Of a stretch of DNA of 64,000 bases, positions 35,797 through 44,165 are shown piece by piece. Both the position numbers and the translations under genes were made by a program. The number at the start of each line of letters is the position of its first letter. Position 1 is the stretch's first letter. Below the pieces are notes generated by a model. It made no database searches. It saw only the letters and a list, made by a program, of their open reading frames with translations, and was not told where the DNA came from. The stretch is from Phenylobacterium haematophilum (lineage in GTDB: Bacteria > Pseudomonadota > Alphaproteobacteria > Caulobacterales > Caulobacteraceae): contig NZ_JACIDK010000001.1 of assembly GCF_014196295.1 (NCBI RefSeq), positions 662,785 through 726,784 of the forward strand, given 5' to 3'.

Positions 35797-36482
35797 TATG
35801 CGCCCCCCACATTCGGGGAGGCAGGCGCAATGGACCCGACGAGTTCAACCACCAAAGCCTCAATGGCTGCGAGGCCCTTGTCGTCTATCGTCTCCCAATC
35901 GAGCGCGGCGAGGACCGAAGCGCGCCCCACCCTGAACATGAGGACGCTTCCAACCAATGCGAGGGTTCTGAGGCGCACATGCTCGGAAGCAGAGTCTTCG
36001 TCGAGCAAGGTTCCAATTAGATGGTCACATATATTGAGCAGCGGTCCCATCAAGTCGTCGTAGAGGCAACGAAAGGCCGTAGTCGGCTGCATCTGCTCGC
36101 GGATAATGAAGCGCGCCCAAGGCTCGGAACGGCTGCTCACGAATAGCGCCGCCATCCGCTGAATGATCTCGGTCAGCAGGCGGCGTGCCTCATCCGTGCC
36201 AAGCGGCGTTCCCGAGCGCGCTTCTTCGACACGGGCAAAGACGAGGCTTCGCAGCGGGGCGATATGATCCTTGATGCCATCCCCGATGGAGGTGGCCGCA
36301 GCGAGGTAAAGGCCCTCCTTGTTCCCGAAGTAGTAGGCGATTGCCTGCTGGTTTGCCCCGGCCTTCTCGCAAAGCATCCGGGTCGTCGCGCCGTCGAAAC
36401 CGACACGCCCGAAAACATCCACGGCTGCGATAAGCAGCTTCTCGCGAGTTTGATCGCCGCGTTCGATCTTTCGTCCCGACAT
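35796..36482 (-). CDS. TetR/AcrR-family repressor (CecR-like)
   Basis: This repressor of about 228 residues has the N-terminal HTH RVGFDGATTRMLCEKAGANQ then IAYYFGNKEGLYL, and a DUF1956-type C-terminal domain as in CecR/YbiH. CecR relatives control ybhG-ybhFSR exporters, the same layout as here. It is the first gene of the efflux operon. A palindrome over its own promoter (36586-36607) recurs at the nearby hydrolase gene, suggesting autorepression and joint control. The ATG at 36482 is preferred over an earlier in-frame start. Confidence 0.9.
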   Translation of the reverse strand: MSGRKIERGDQTREKLLIAAVDVFGRVGFDGATTRMLCEKAGANQQAIAYYFGNKEGLYLAAATSIGDGIKDHIAPLRSLVFARVEEARSGTPLGTDEARRLLTEIIQRMAALFVSSRSEPWARFIIREQMQPTTAFRCLYDDLMGPLLNICDHLIGTLLDEDSASEHVRLRTLALVGSVLMFRVGRASVLAALDWETIDDKGLAAIEALVVELVGSIAPASPNVGGA

Positions 36483-36585
36483 GACGCCCGTGCTCCATCC
36501 TTCATCTTGGGAACCGAAAGCCGCCCTGCGCTCCCTCGCGGCGAGTCGGCTCCATCCCACGATCAAACCTAGCGTGGACCAGAGA

Positions 36586-36607
36586 CTAAATCAATCATCT
36601 GATTTAG
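36586..36607 (-). promoter_or_regulatory. Palindromic operator/promoter of the tetR-efflux operon
   Basis: CTAAATCA-N6-TGATTTAG is a perfect 8-bp inverted repeat. On the minus strand its TTGATT forms a -35 that, with a 17-bp spacer, meets TAGGTT as -10. The palindrome therefore covers the -35 box. A matching site with the same promoter layout stands at 37861-37882. Confidence 0.78.
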
Positions 36608-36641
36608 TTAAGGCTTGATGGATAGACGGCTGCGAGAACTG

Positions 36642-37772
36642 TCATTGCGATCCAGCGATAATTCGCGCCGTCTGGTTGAACGGCCCTGACAGGAGGCGGC
36701 CTGTGGTGTCGAGCAGATAGACGCCAGCCTGTCGGACGCCGCTAGCAACATGACCATCTTGGGCAGCCGCGAAATAGCGTGCCGCGAAGGTGGCGAAGCG
36801 GTCATGGTTGAAGGCATTGCCTGCTGGTAGGGTCGTGATGTCGATGATCCGTATGCCACCCCGGCGAGAAATCTCCTGTATCTCCGGGTCATCGACGCGG
36901 GCCGCACCAAGGCGGGGCCTGCCATTGGCAAGCCGACTCGACGCGGCAAGTGCCCGGTCGTCTTCGGATACAAGGACAGTTAGCGGCGGTGACAGTCGGC
37001 CGACCAAAGCAGCCTGTGTGCGGAAGACATCCACATCAATATCAGGGGCGGCAAGCCCGACCTGTAGGCGAGAGATAACACCGTCCCGTCCCTGGAGGCG
37101 AAGCTGTCGAAGCGCTTCCATGACCAGCCATGCGCCCAAGCTATGGCCGATCATGATCACGCGCCGCTCTGTGCGTGAACGGCTCAACGTGGCGAGCAAA
37201 TGAACTAGATCGTCCCGCGCATAGGTGGCGGAGTCCCGGTCGGCGACGTAGCCTCTAACGCTGGCCTGCGAAGGCCAAGAAAAGAGGATTGGCACAACTC
37301 GCCCATCGACCTCGGCGCTCAACTGCGCAAGGCGGAAAACCGCCTCCTGATAACTGTAGTTATAGCCATGGACGAACACCGCGACCGTGCCGCCAGCATC
37401 TTTCTGCATACGGTTGACGCTATCCTCGAACGCTTTTTCATCGAGTTCGCGCCGTCCGACTGTGATAAAGTCTTTTGAGGGATCGCTGCTGCGAGCGTTG
37501 ACAACCGCGCCCGCTCTGCCGCCGTCCGCTGATGCCGCCTGCATTGTGAACTGTTCGTAGCGCAGGATGCCGCGCCCGCTTCCTAAGACGGGGCGCACCA
37601 AATCTGTCGAAGAACGATCTGTCGCCGTGAGGACCGTGATGCTGCTAGTGTTCCCTGCTGCGCGCCGGCCAGCGGGATCAAGCGTCTCTGGTCCGGGCCG
37701 CGCTGCGCACCCTGCAAGCGCAGTCGCGAGGACCAGAACCAACGGGATGAAAGCCGCTCGTGCTCGTGGCAT
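36642..37772 (-). CDS. Alpha/beta hydrolase lipoprotein (DUF900-like esterase)
   Basis: This lipoprotein of about 376 residues has lipobox ALAGC. The hydrolase domain has VAVFVHGYNYSYQEAVFR (oxyanion loop), a nucleophile elbow in MIGHSLGAWLV, and a late His probably in AFNHDRF. This is the DUF900 pattern. Its own promoter carries the same palindrome as the tetR operon, so it should be induced together with the exporter. It may modify or hydrolyse the exported compound; the substrate is unknown. Confidence 0.84.
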   Translation of the reverse strand: MPRARAAFIPLVLVLATALAGCAARPGPETLDPAGRRAAGNTSSITVLTATDRSSTDLVRPVLGSGRGILRYEQFTMQAASADGGRAGAVVNARSSDPSKDFITVGRRELDEKAFEDSVNRMQKDAGGTVAVFVHGYNYSYQEAVFRLAQLSAEVDGRVVPILFSWPSQASVRGYVADRDSATYARDDLVHLLATLSRSRTERRVIMIGHSLGAWLVMEALRQLRLQGRDGVISRLQVGLAAPDIDVDVFRTQAALVGRLSPPLTVLVSEDDRALAASSRLANGRPRLGAARVDDPEIQEISRRGGIRIIDITTLPAGNAFNHDRFATFAARYFAAAQDGHVASGVRQAGVYLLDTTGRLLSGPFNQTARIIAGSQ

Positions 37773-37860
37773 CGTTCTGGTTCCGCACAAAGGTCAATGA
37801 GAGGGACAAGCCAGGCGCTTCCTGCCAGCGTCCAACAATCAGTCTAGCGTGACGTAAAAA

Positions 37861-37882
37861 CTAAATCAATCATATGATTTAG
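37861..37882 (-). promoter_or_regulatory. Palindromic operator/promoter of the hydrolase gene
   Basis: CTAAATCA-N6-TGATTTAG, one base different from the tetR site and only in the spacer. TTGATT plus a 17-bp spacer plus TAGACT gives a promoter towards the hydrolase. The flanking CTAGCGTG is also shared between the two sites. Confidence 0.78.
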
Positions 37883-37926
37883 TGCCTATCCGGTTCCTGC
37901 GTTGCCAGCGCCTCGGTTGGACAGCG

Positions 37927-39978
37927 CTACAGCCCCAAACCCTTCTGCCGGCCCAATTGCCACGACACCGAACCGCCCTGCACGACGCCCGCGATTTCAC
38001 GGCCGAGCTGGCGGTCGATGACAGGTCGCCATGGGACAAGGGTAAACTCGTGCGCTTTCTCGACGATGGCGAACTTGCCGCTGGTTAGCTGCACGGTGCC
38101 AGTGAACTTGCCGCTGACGGTTTCGCCATCGGCGACGGCGCGGAACGGCAGCGACTTGTTCGCCGCCATCGCCGTGCCGAAGCTGGCAACCTCGCGCTCG
38201 CGCAGCGTCGCGAGAAGATTGCGCCGATAGAAGATTCGGCCGTCCCGGCTGCGCGTGGCGTCGCCATGCTCGACGTGATGCTCGCGGCGCTGGTCCATCG
38301 CCTCGCGCACCTGCTGGCCGAAGCCGGCCGATGCAAGGTCGGTTGCGTCGGGCGTAACCAAGCGCCGGTCGAGCCAGGTCGCGCCGTCCGCGCCGATCTG
38401 CTTTTCAAGGTCGAGCACCGAAAGGACGCGAACGCTGGCTTGCCGGTTGCGGCCGGCGTCGTAGGCAGTGGCGCGGCTCTCGAAATCCTCGGGGATGCGC
38501 CATTGGTCGGCGTCGATCCGCGCGACAATGCCGGCCCGGCGCAATGCCTCCAGCCGGCGCACATGAGCATCGACATATCCCTCATAGTCGCCGCCCGGAA
38601 CGCGGCCCTCGAACTTCGCCTGTTCCAGATGGCGGCTCGGCCGATAGACGCCATCCTCGGCGATGGCGGCAATGGTCCGGTCGGACGGACGGCTTGCCGT
38701 TTCGGCCGGGCCGATCTCGACGACGCTGCCTATCCGCGCGTCCTCAACGCGGGCCGGGTCGATGCCGGCGACATGGTGGGTCCGGCCGTCGATCCCGTCC
38801 ACCACGACGGTCAGGTTCTCGCCCAGCTCGTCGGACAGATACTTATCGACGACGCGGCCGACGATGGGCTTTTCGGGCGGCCCGTCATGGACTTGGAAGG
38901 TCAGCGGGTCGCGCTCCAGGCCATCGGCCTTCAACGCCTTGTGCATGTTGCGGATGATGTCGCCGCGCTCGCCCATCTCGCGCAAGGTCGGCTCCATGCG
39001 CTCGCTCATTTCCCAAACGCCCGGCGCGTGCTCGGTCGCCAACCCCATCTTGTCTAGCTTGGCGAGACGGCGCAGGCGCAGGGCGCGATTGAACTGGCGG
39101 CGCGGCTCGGCCGGCTCTTGGCGAAGGTCGAGGAACCTGTCGTCGGCTTCCTCGACCATCGCCCGGTCGATGCGGGTGAAACGGTCCTGGTCGATCTCGG
39201 CCGACAGCTTACGGGTCTGCTCGATCTCGGAGACGGGGCCAAGCTCCAGCGTGGTCAATTCGCTTGCCCGCTCGCGTATGCCGTTGGCGAGATAGTCGCC
39301 GTTGATGACAAGGTTCTCGCCCAGGTCGTCCTTGCCGCGCACGATGACATGCACATGGGGATGGCCGGTGTTGTGGTGATTGACCGCAACCCAATCCAGT
39401 TTCGTGCCAAGGTCGGCTTCCATCTGGCGCATGAGGTCGCGGGTATAGGCTGTCAGGTCCGACAGGTCCGCGCCGTCCTCCGGCGAGACGATGAATCTGA
39501 ATTGGTGGCGATCCTCCTGGCCGCGCTCAAGGAATGCAGCGCCATCGGCGCGGTCCTCGGTCGCCGAATAGAGCTGCCCGCGCTCGCCGTCGCGCGATGT
39601 GCCGTCGCGCTGGATGTAGCGCAGATGGGCGGCCGCCCTTCCGTTCCTGCCCGCCTCCTTGACGTAGCGGGTCTTGACGACGACGCGGCGCATTCCGGGC
39701 GCGCTGTGACGCCAGCCGCCCGACAGGGTGCGAGCGCGCACGAAGGCCGCGCCGCGTCCGCGCCGGACGCCCGGTCCTCCTGACGAACGCGCGCCCTTGC
39801 CGCCCTTGGCGGTCGGGGTCTTGCCTGGGCGCGGCGACGATCTGGATGACGTGGTGCTGTGCTGCCGCGCGATCTTCTTCGCCTGCGTGAGAAAGCTCTT
39901 GGTCTTGCCGCCCTTCGGCGCGTCGGATCGGATGCGACCGGGCTTCGGGCGGAAGCGGGTTTCGTCGTCGGCGCTCAT
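37927..39978 (-). CDS. rlxS: Relaxase (RlxS/DUF3363 type, MOBP/VirD2-like)
   Basis: This 683-residue DNA-nicking protein has a basic N-terminal tail (GRIRSDAPKGGKTKSF) followed by the relaxase domain. Its metal-binding His cluster is NTGHPHVHVIVRGKDD (about 205-220), and the C-terminal half is DUF3363. It should nick oriT and pilot the strand through TraG. The ATG at 39978 overlaps the preceding small gene by 4 nt. It ends the rdfS-repA-traF operon, next to the cargo block. Confidence 0.92.
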   Translation of the reverse strand: MSADDETRFRPKPGRIRSDAPKGGKTKSFLTQAKKIARQHSTTSSRSSPRPGKTPTAKGGKGARSSGGPGVRRGRGAAFVRARTLSGGWRHSAPGMRRVVVKTRYVKEAGRNGRAAAHLRYIQRDGTSRDGERGQLYSATEDRADGAAFLERGQEDRHQFRFIVSPEDGADLSDLTAYTRDLMRQMEADLGTKLDWVAVNHHNTGHPHVHVIVRGKDDLGENLVINGDYLANGIRERASELTTLELGPVSEIEQTRKLSAEIDQDRFTRIDRAMVEEADDRFLDLRQEPAEPRRQFNRALRLRRLAKLDKMGLATEHAPGVWEMSERMEPTLREMGERGDIIRNMHKALKADGLERDPLTFQVHDGPPEKPIVGRVVDKYLSDELGENLTVVVDGIDGRTHHVAGIDPARVEDARIGSVVEIGPAETASRPSDRTIAAIAEDGVYRPSRHLEQAKFEGRVPGGDYEGYVDAHVRRLEALRRAGIVARIDADQWRIPEDFESRATAYDAGRNRQASVRVLSVLDLEKQIGADGATWLDRRLVTPDATDLASAGFGQQVREAMDQRREHHVEHGDATRSRDGRIFYRRNLLATLREREVASFGTAMAANKSLPFRAVADGETVSGKFTGTVQLTSGKFAIVEKAHEFTLVPWRPVIDRQLGREIAGVVQGGSVSWQLGRQKGLGL

Positions 39979-40295
39979 GGACGCGCCTCCGGCCAAAATC
40001 CAAGGAAATCGGGCACTCGGCGGTCATGGTGCCGGTCGAAACCCAGCAAAGCCAAGGCTTTGCGCAACATCGCGGCACGCGGGATTAAAAAGCATGGTGC
40101 CGCTCGCGGCTCCCCTAACCAGTGTGCAGACAACAACAATTTCAGAAATCCGGCCGACCTAGTGCCGGTTTCCTTTATCTTGCCCTCCGCTCTTTCGTCC
40201 TTCTCTGCCTCTCCGGCCCGGTATGCTGCCAGACGCGAACCCGCCTGACTGCACACCGGATCGTCCGCCGCCGAGCGCGGGAATGCCACCTTCAT
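39975..40295 (-). CDS. Small hypothetical protein between lytic transglycosylase and relaxase
   Basis: A 106-residue frame beginning MKVAFPRSAADDPVCSQ with a Trp/Phe/Arg-rich C-terminus. I do not recognise it. Its start overlaps the transglycosylase stop by 4 nt and its stop overlaps the relaxase start by 4 nt, which strongly supports translation. Codon use is not clearly different from neighbours. It may be a relaxosome accessory factor, or it may be translated only to couple rlxS. oriT could also lie in or near this stretch. Confidence 0.55.
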   Translation of the reverse strand: MKVAFPRSAADDPVCSQAGSRLAAYRAGEAEKDERAEGKIKETGTRSAGFLKLLLSAHWLGEPRAAPCFLIPRAAMLRKALALLGFDRHHDRRVPDFLGFWPEARP

Positions 40296-41197
40296 GGCGT
40301 ATCTCCGACGCTCGCGCGGGCTACAAAAATGCTGCCGTCTTGCGGTTCCATAGCGGCGGGATCGCGCACCGGAACGGTCGCGCGAGCGTCGCCGGATTGC
40401 GCGTCGGACGGCTGCGCGGCGATTGCCCGGCTGTCATTCGGCCGCATGATAAAGAGCGGTGCGTCGCGCCAGTCGGGCGGCGGTGGCGGTGCCGATGACG
40501 GCGCTTCCGATGCAGCCGCACCGCCAAGGATCGGCGCGAGCGCGGCGACATAGGCGCGTGTCTCGGCCGGTAGCGGACGGCCGGTCGAACGGTGCTCGTC
40601 GTAGCGGCCGGGGCCGGCATTGTAGGCCGCGAGCATCGCGCCGACATTGCCGTAGCGATCCCACATCTCGCGCAGATAGGCCGTGCCTGCGAGGATGTTG
40701 TCGCGGGGCTGATAGGGATCGCGGCCGAGCCGGTGACGGGCACGCAGGCCCGCCCAGGTGTCGGGCATAACCTGCATCAATCCCATCGCGCCGGCCGACG
40801 AAATCGCGCGCACGTCGCCCGCGCTCTCGGCGCGCAGGACGGCGCGAATCCAGTGTTCGGGGATGCCGAACCGCTGCGACGCCTCGGTGATGTGCGCGGC
40901 ATAGGGATCGACGGCAACCGGGCGCACGACCGACGCGGATTGCGCGACCGCGACGCCCGATCCGGCGCTGACTGATAGTGCGCCGGCCAGCAACAGGACG
41001 GCATAGCGCCATGGCTTCCTGTCGCCGCTATGACGCCAGCCTGCCAGCGTGCTCGCTACGGTAAAGGGTGCGCGCAAAGCGCCGGCCGGTGGCCGCCCTT
41101 GACCTTCGCTGCGCGCGCCGGCCGTCTTGTCGCCGAGCGGGACGAAGGGATGCGAGTGCGTTCCCGCGAACAAAGGGATGATCGGAACGCGCACCAA
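40292..41197 (-). CDS. Lytic transglycosylase (SLT domain)
   Basis: A 301-residue frame. A hydrophobic export signal lies around residues 66-85 (YAVLLLAGALSVSAGSGVAV), so the true start may be internal. The SLT domain has catalytic Glu in RAVLRAESAGD, then SSAGAMGLMQVMPDTW and AAYNAGPGRYDE. It locally opens peptidoglycan for the secretion channel, like TrbN/VirB1. It directly follows the DUF736 stop. Confidence 0.9.
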   Translation of the reverse strand: MVRVPIIPLFAGTHSHPFVPLGDKTAGARSEGQGRPPAGALRAPFTVASTLAGWRHSGDRKPWRYAVLLLAGALSVSAGSGVAVAQSASVVRPVAVDPYAAHITEASQRFGIPEHWIRAVLRAESAGDVRAISSAGAMGLMQVMPDTWAGLRARHRLGRDPYQPRDNILAGTAYLREMWDRYGNVGAMLAAYNAGPGRYDEHRSTGRPLPAETRAYVAALAPILGGAAASEAPSSAPPPPPDWRDAPLFIMRPNDSRAIAAQPSDAQSGDARATVPVRDPAAMEPQDGSIFVARASVGDTP

Positions 41198-41530
41198 TTA
41201 GCTCCGATCCTCGCGCGCCTTCGGCCGCTTCCACGCGAGCCGGAAGGTGCGTGCCTCGTCGTCGGCCTGGAACAGCGCCGGGCGAAACAGCGCAGGGAAA
41301 AGCGGGCTGTCGATCTCCAGGGCGATGTAATCCCCCGCGCGTTCGCCGACACGTTTCCAAGCCCCGCCGATCTCGGGGCCGTCCTCGTCGTCAAGGTGGA
41401 TGCGATAGGCCGGCGTGTTCTCGCCGTCGCCCGGCTCGATGGCGACGAGCACGATTGCCTCGTCAATGCCGAACAGCCGGACGCGGCCGGCGTAACCGTT
41501 GGCGGTGGGTTCAAAGATATTGGCGGGCAT
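41198..41530 (-). CDS. DUF736 family protein
   Basis: This 110-residue protein starts MPANIFEPTANGYAGRVRLF, the DUF736 pattern, here with the C-terminus FRLAWKRPKARED. DUF736 genes are near-universal companions of traF and the relaxase in alphaproteobacterial ICEs and plasmids; the function is unknown. AAGGAGA before the ATG at 41530 fixes the start. The larger open frame upstream is not coding. Confidence 0.88.
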   Translation of the reverse strand: MPANIFEPTANGYAGRVRLFGIDEAIVLVAIEPGDGENTPAYRIHLDDEDGPEIGGAWKRVGERAGDYIALEIDSPLFPALFRPALFQADDEARTFRLAWKRPKAREDRS

Positions 41531-41567
41531 TGTAAGTCTCCTTGCGATTGGTTGGGGAAGCGCGAAG

Positions 41568-42113
41568 TCAGTGCGTCGGCGCGCGCCACTCGAAGCGGCC
41601 GACGCCTTCCTCATCGGTCCAGAGCGGGACCGCTCGGCCGATGACGGAGCTTGCGGGGATGGGTCCGAAGTAACGGCCGTCTAGGCTGTCGCGGACATCC
41701 CAATTCATGAGGAAGATTTCGCCGGGCGCGATGACGCGGCAGCCCTGCCAGGCAGGCAGTTCACGGCCGATCCGGTCGCGCTCCAGCGCCTCGCCCATCT
41801 CGATCCCGTCAACCGTGATCGTGCGGCCGGCGCGGCAAACCCACTGCCCTGGAAGGCCGACGACGCGCTTCAACAGCGGCACGCCGCGTCCGACATAGCC
41901 GCGCTGCACCATGAAGGCGGCGAGCGGTTCGGGCGGCATGACCGCGACCAGCTCGGGCACCTCGATCCGGTCGGCCGGCTCGACGGTGTAGAAGCCTACC
42001 GGCGCGCTGGCCGTGGCGTTCCAAATGAGTTTCGTCGGCGTCTCGATGGCGCTTGCGACGGCAACGCCCATCGCGGCCAGCGCCGTGACGGCGAGATAGC
42101 GGCGGCGCGTCAC
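41568..42113 (-). CDS. traF: TraF, S26-family signal peptidase for pilin maturation
   Basis: A protein of about 181 residues with an N-terminal membrane segment (YLAVTALAAMGVAVASAI). The S26 pattern follows, with Ser in NATASAPVGFY and Lys in VPLLKRVVGLPG, and the late GEIFLMNWDVRDSLDGRYFG. In RP4, TraF cleaves and cyclises TrbC. The start is GTG at 42113, overlapping the DUF2840 stop by 4 nt; the long N-terminal extension in the open frame is an artefact. Confidence 0.91.
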   Translation of the reverse strand: MTRRRYLAVTALAAMGVAVASAIETPTKLIWNATASAPVGFYTVEPADRIEVPELVAVMPPEPLAAFMVQRGYVGRGVPLLKRVVGLPGQWVCRAGRTITVDGIEMGEALERDRIGRELPAWQGCRVIAPGEIFLMNWDVRDSLDGRYFGPIPASSVIGRAVPLWTDEEGVGRFEWRAPTH

Positions 42114-42628
42114 GGGTCGATCCTCCGACGCCCAATCCACGCCGCATGTCGTTCCGGCGTGTAGTCGCTCGGCTCCAGATTGGCGGCTAGGCGGTTGTGC
42201 GCGTGTCGCCAGTAGTCCGGTGACACGTCGGCCGGGTCGAGTCCCAGCGCCTCCACGGCGTCGATGACGGCAAGTGCGCGCTGCACTTTCGGCCAGCCGT
42301 CCAGGCGTAAAAGGATGTCGCCCCCAGGCCGGACGAAGGGCAATGTCTGGAACGGCTCGCCCCGACCGATGGCCCGCGCGATGTCGATGCGTGAAATGAT
42401 CGTGCCGTGCTCGCCGGCCGCCCAACGGACGAAGGCGAAGATGTTGTTCGGCGCGAAGCCGACGACGCTTCGGCGACGGTCGATGATCTGTTCGTAGCTC
42501 TTGCGGCCGAAGCGTATCCAGTGCTCGACCTTGCGTTTCTCGAAAGTCAATTCGACAAGCGTGGTGAAGGGCGCGGGTCCGTCCGGCAGCGGACGGCCGT
42601 GCGCGCTGCGATGGGCGCGACGGGTCAT
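42110..42628 (-). CDS. DUF2840 family protein
   Basis: The protein has 172 residues with the conserved stretch TLVELTFEKRKVEHWIRFGR and later FVRWAAGEHGTIISRIDIAR and PGGDILLRLDGWPKVQRAL. DUF2840 is found beside traF and repA in this ICE family; no function is established. The ATG at 42628 is preferred to an upstream start that lies inside the end of repA. Translationally coupled to traF. Confidence 0.86.
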   Translation of the reverse strand: MTRRAHRSAHGRPLPDGPAPFTTLVELTFEKRKVEHWIRFGRKSYEQIIDRRRSVVGFAPNNIFAFVRWAAGEHGTIISRIDIARAIGRGEPFQTLPFVRPGGDILLRLDGWPKVQRALAVIDAVEALGLDPADVSPDYWRHAHNRLAANLEPSDYTPERHAAWIGRRRIDP

Positions 42629-42686
42629 TGTTCGTCTCCGGTGATGGCTTGGGGGTTGCGCGGGCGCACCGCGTCGAGCGCGGGCG

Positions 42687-43766
42687 TCATGGTTCGCCTC
42701 GCTCGGCGGCACCGGCACCACGCCTCGCGTGTGCGCGCGTCAAAGAAGAAAAGTTAGATTCTCTGTTAGACTCTAAGTTAGCGGTCGGATTGCGCGTTTC
42801 AGGCCAAAGCGTTAGCTGGGGTTCGTGCGCCTGATCTGCCGATAGGGTTGCGCCTGATGTGCCGATACCCCGTGCGCCTGATGTGCCGATGGCATTCACA
42901 CCGTTATCAACAGGCACTGTGGACAGGTTTACCGGGCAGATGCGAAGCAGCTCACGGCCGTCTTCCCGCTCGATCTGGAGTCGATAGCCAGGAAGCGGCT
43001 GGCGGGCCGCGATGCGGCGCAAGTCGAGCGCAAAATCGGACAGCCGTGCGAGGCTGCCGGATTTCTGATGAAGGTGCGCAAACTCGAACAGCCAGCCATG
43101 GCGCTGGCGGCCGGCGTGCTTACGGGCGACGCGGTAAAGCCAACGCTCGATGCCGCCTGTCAGCCGGAAATAGGCCGGGTCGATGGTCAGGACCAACGAG
43201 CGGTCGATGACGCTGTTGTAGAACCATTCGGGCAAGACAAATTCCATGCCCTCGACGCGGCCGGCGCGCGTCGTCATTTCCTCCCACTCGTTGATCCATG
43301 AGAATTGCCGGCGACGCCAATGCGGGCCGTTGCGGATGGTGGTGGCGATGACGGTCGATTGCAGTCGCGCCAGCGCGGCTTTCAGCAGCAGGTATTGATG
43401 GTTGCCGGTCGGCCGCCCGATGGCGCGCAGCAGATGGTAAGGCGTGAAGCGGACGAAGCGTGACGTGGTGAGGCCGTTGTTTTCGGCCGCGACGATCTGC
43501 GAGGCCGCCCATATCAGCACGTCGGCGTCCCATATCGTCGCCATGCCGTGCTCGGGCATCCCGAACACCTGCACCTCGACATCGGCGGCCTTGTAGAAAA
43601 TAGGCTTGGTGCGCGGCGTCTTCGCCAGGGAGAAGAACGGCCGCTCCATCAAATCGCGCTGGTCGCGCGGTGCGGCGTCGCCGGTCGCGACCACGAAGGG
43701 GTCGAGTCGGCTGCGTTCGCTGGCGTCGGCCGGCTGCGCGGGGCTATGGTCGTCCTCGCGTAGCAT
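42687..43766 (-). CDS. repA: Replication initiator protein A (RepA/RPA family)
   Basis: This 359-residue protein starts immediately after the rdfS stop. ERPFFSLAKTPRTKPIFY, VEVQVFGMPEHGMATIWDAD and HQYLLLKAALARLQSTVI are typical of the RPA family, which initiates replication of plasmids and some ICEs. The last third is low in conservation and contains GIGTSGA repeats. These are encoded by three iteron-like 17-bp repeats, next to DnaA-box-like sites. It may support replication of the excised circle. Confidence 0.9.
   Translation of the reverse strand: MLREDDHSPAQPADASERSRLDPFVVATGDAAPRDQRDLMERPFFSLAKTPRTKPIFYKAADVEVQVFGMPEHGMATIWDADVLIWAASQIVAAENNGLTTSRFVRFTPYHLLRAIGRPTGNHQYLLLKAALARLQSTVIATTIRNGPHWRRRQFSWINEWEEMTTRAGRVEGMEFVLPEWFYNSVIDRSLVLTIDPAYFRLTGGIERWLYRVARKHAGRQRHGWLFEFAHLHQKSGSLARLSDFALDLRRIAARQPLPGYRLQIEREDGRELLRICPVNLSTVPVDNGVNAIGTSGARGIGTSGATLSADQAHEPQLTLWPETRNPTANLESNRESNFSSLTRAHARRGAGAAERGEP
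42827..42890 (+). repeat. Three iteron-like 17-bp repeats within repA
   Basis: GCGCCTGATSTGCCGAT occurs at 42827-42843, 42850-42866 and 42874-42890, with a period of 23-24 bp; only one base differs between copies. Close by are TTATCAACA (42904-42912, one base from the DnaA box) and TGTGGACAG (42918-42926, partial DnaA match). The spacing, about two helical turns, fits binding of an initiator such as RepA. Confidence 0.65.
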
Positions 43767-44039
43767 TCAGCAATCGCCCAGCTCTTTGGGCGTGAGCGGA
43801 CGCGCGGGAAAAACCGTGCCGGCGTTCTTGTCGCGCGTGGATTTGCGGGTGCCGACCGCGCTCCAGGCTTCAAGGTCGCGGACGGTATAGAGGACGCGCC
43901 CGCCGATCTTGCGATAGGTCGGGCCGGTGCCGTATGTGCGATGCTTCTCAAGGGTGCGGACGGACAGGCCGAGAAAGCGCGCGGCTTCCTGTGTGCGAAG
44001 CAGGCGCGGCGGCAGGTCCGCGTTGCGGCGGATGGCCAT
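43767..44039 (-). CDS. rdfS: RdfS-like excisionase (AlpA-type HTH recombination directionality factor)
   Basis: This 90-residue winged HTH protein has the sequence LLRTQEAARFLGLSVRTLEK then GPTYRKIGGRVLYTVRDLEA, the MerR/AlpA-like excisionase pattern. In ICEMlSym, RdfS has this form, lies upstream of traF and rlxS, and drives excision; the same order is seen here. The ATG at 44039 has AGGTGA upstream; the longer frame runs into the duplicated leader. It is the first gene of the excision-replication-transfer operon and probably the target of FseA. Confidence 0.85.
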   Translation of the reverse strand: MAIRRNADLPPRLLRTQEAARFLGLSVRTLEKHRTYGTGPTYRKIGGRVLYTVRDLEAWSAVGTRKSTRDKNAGTVFPARPLTPKELGDC

Positions 44040-44095
44040 AAGATCACCTCTGGTTCGTCGGTTGATGTGGCCGCCGAAAACTTCGGCGGGCTGTG

Positions 44096-44165
44096 GCGAA
44101 CCATGGCGAGGGATCGGCGGCGCGTAGCGTGCCGCATTTGCGCCTATGCGCTGGCGGCACCCCTT
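44096..44165 (-). promoter_or_regulatory. Duplicated leader element upstream of rdfS (copy 2)
   Basis: About 70 bp nearly identical to 16003-16070, ahead of the recombinase operon. The core GTAGCGTGCCGCATTTGCG is identical and starts 87 bp from the rdfS start codon. A shorter TGGTTCGT near the ribosome-binding site is also shared, while the stretch between differs. Confidence 0.75.

Noticed and set aside
29399-37882. Efflux block as a separate composite transposon
   Set aside because: No transposase, insertion sequence or flanking repeat is visible at either side; it looks like ordinary ICE cargo placed between rlxS and traG.
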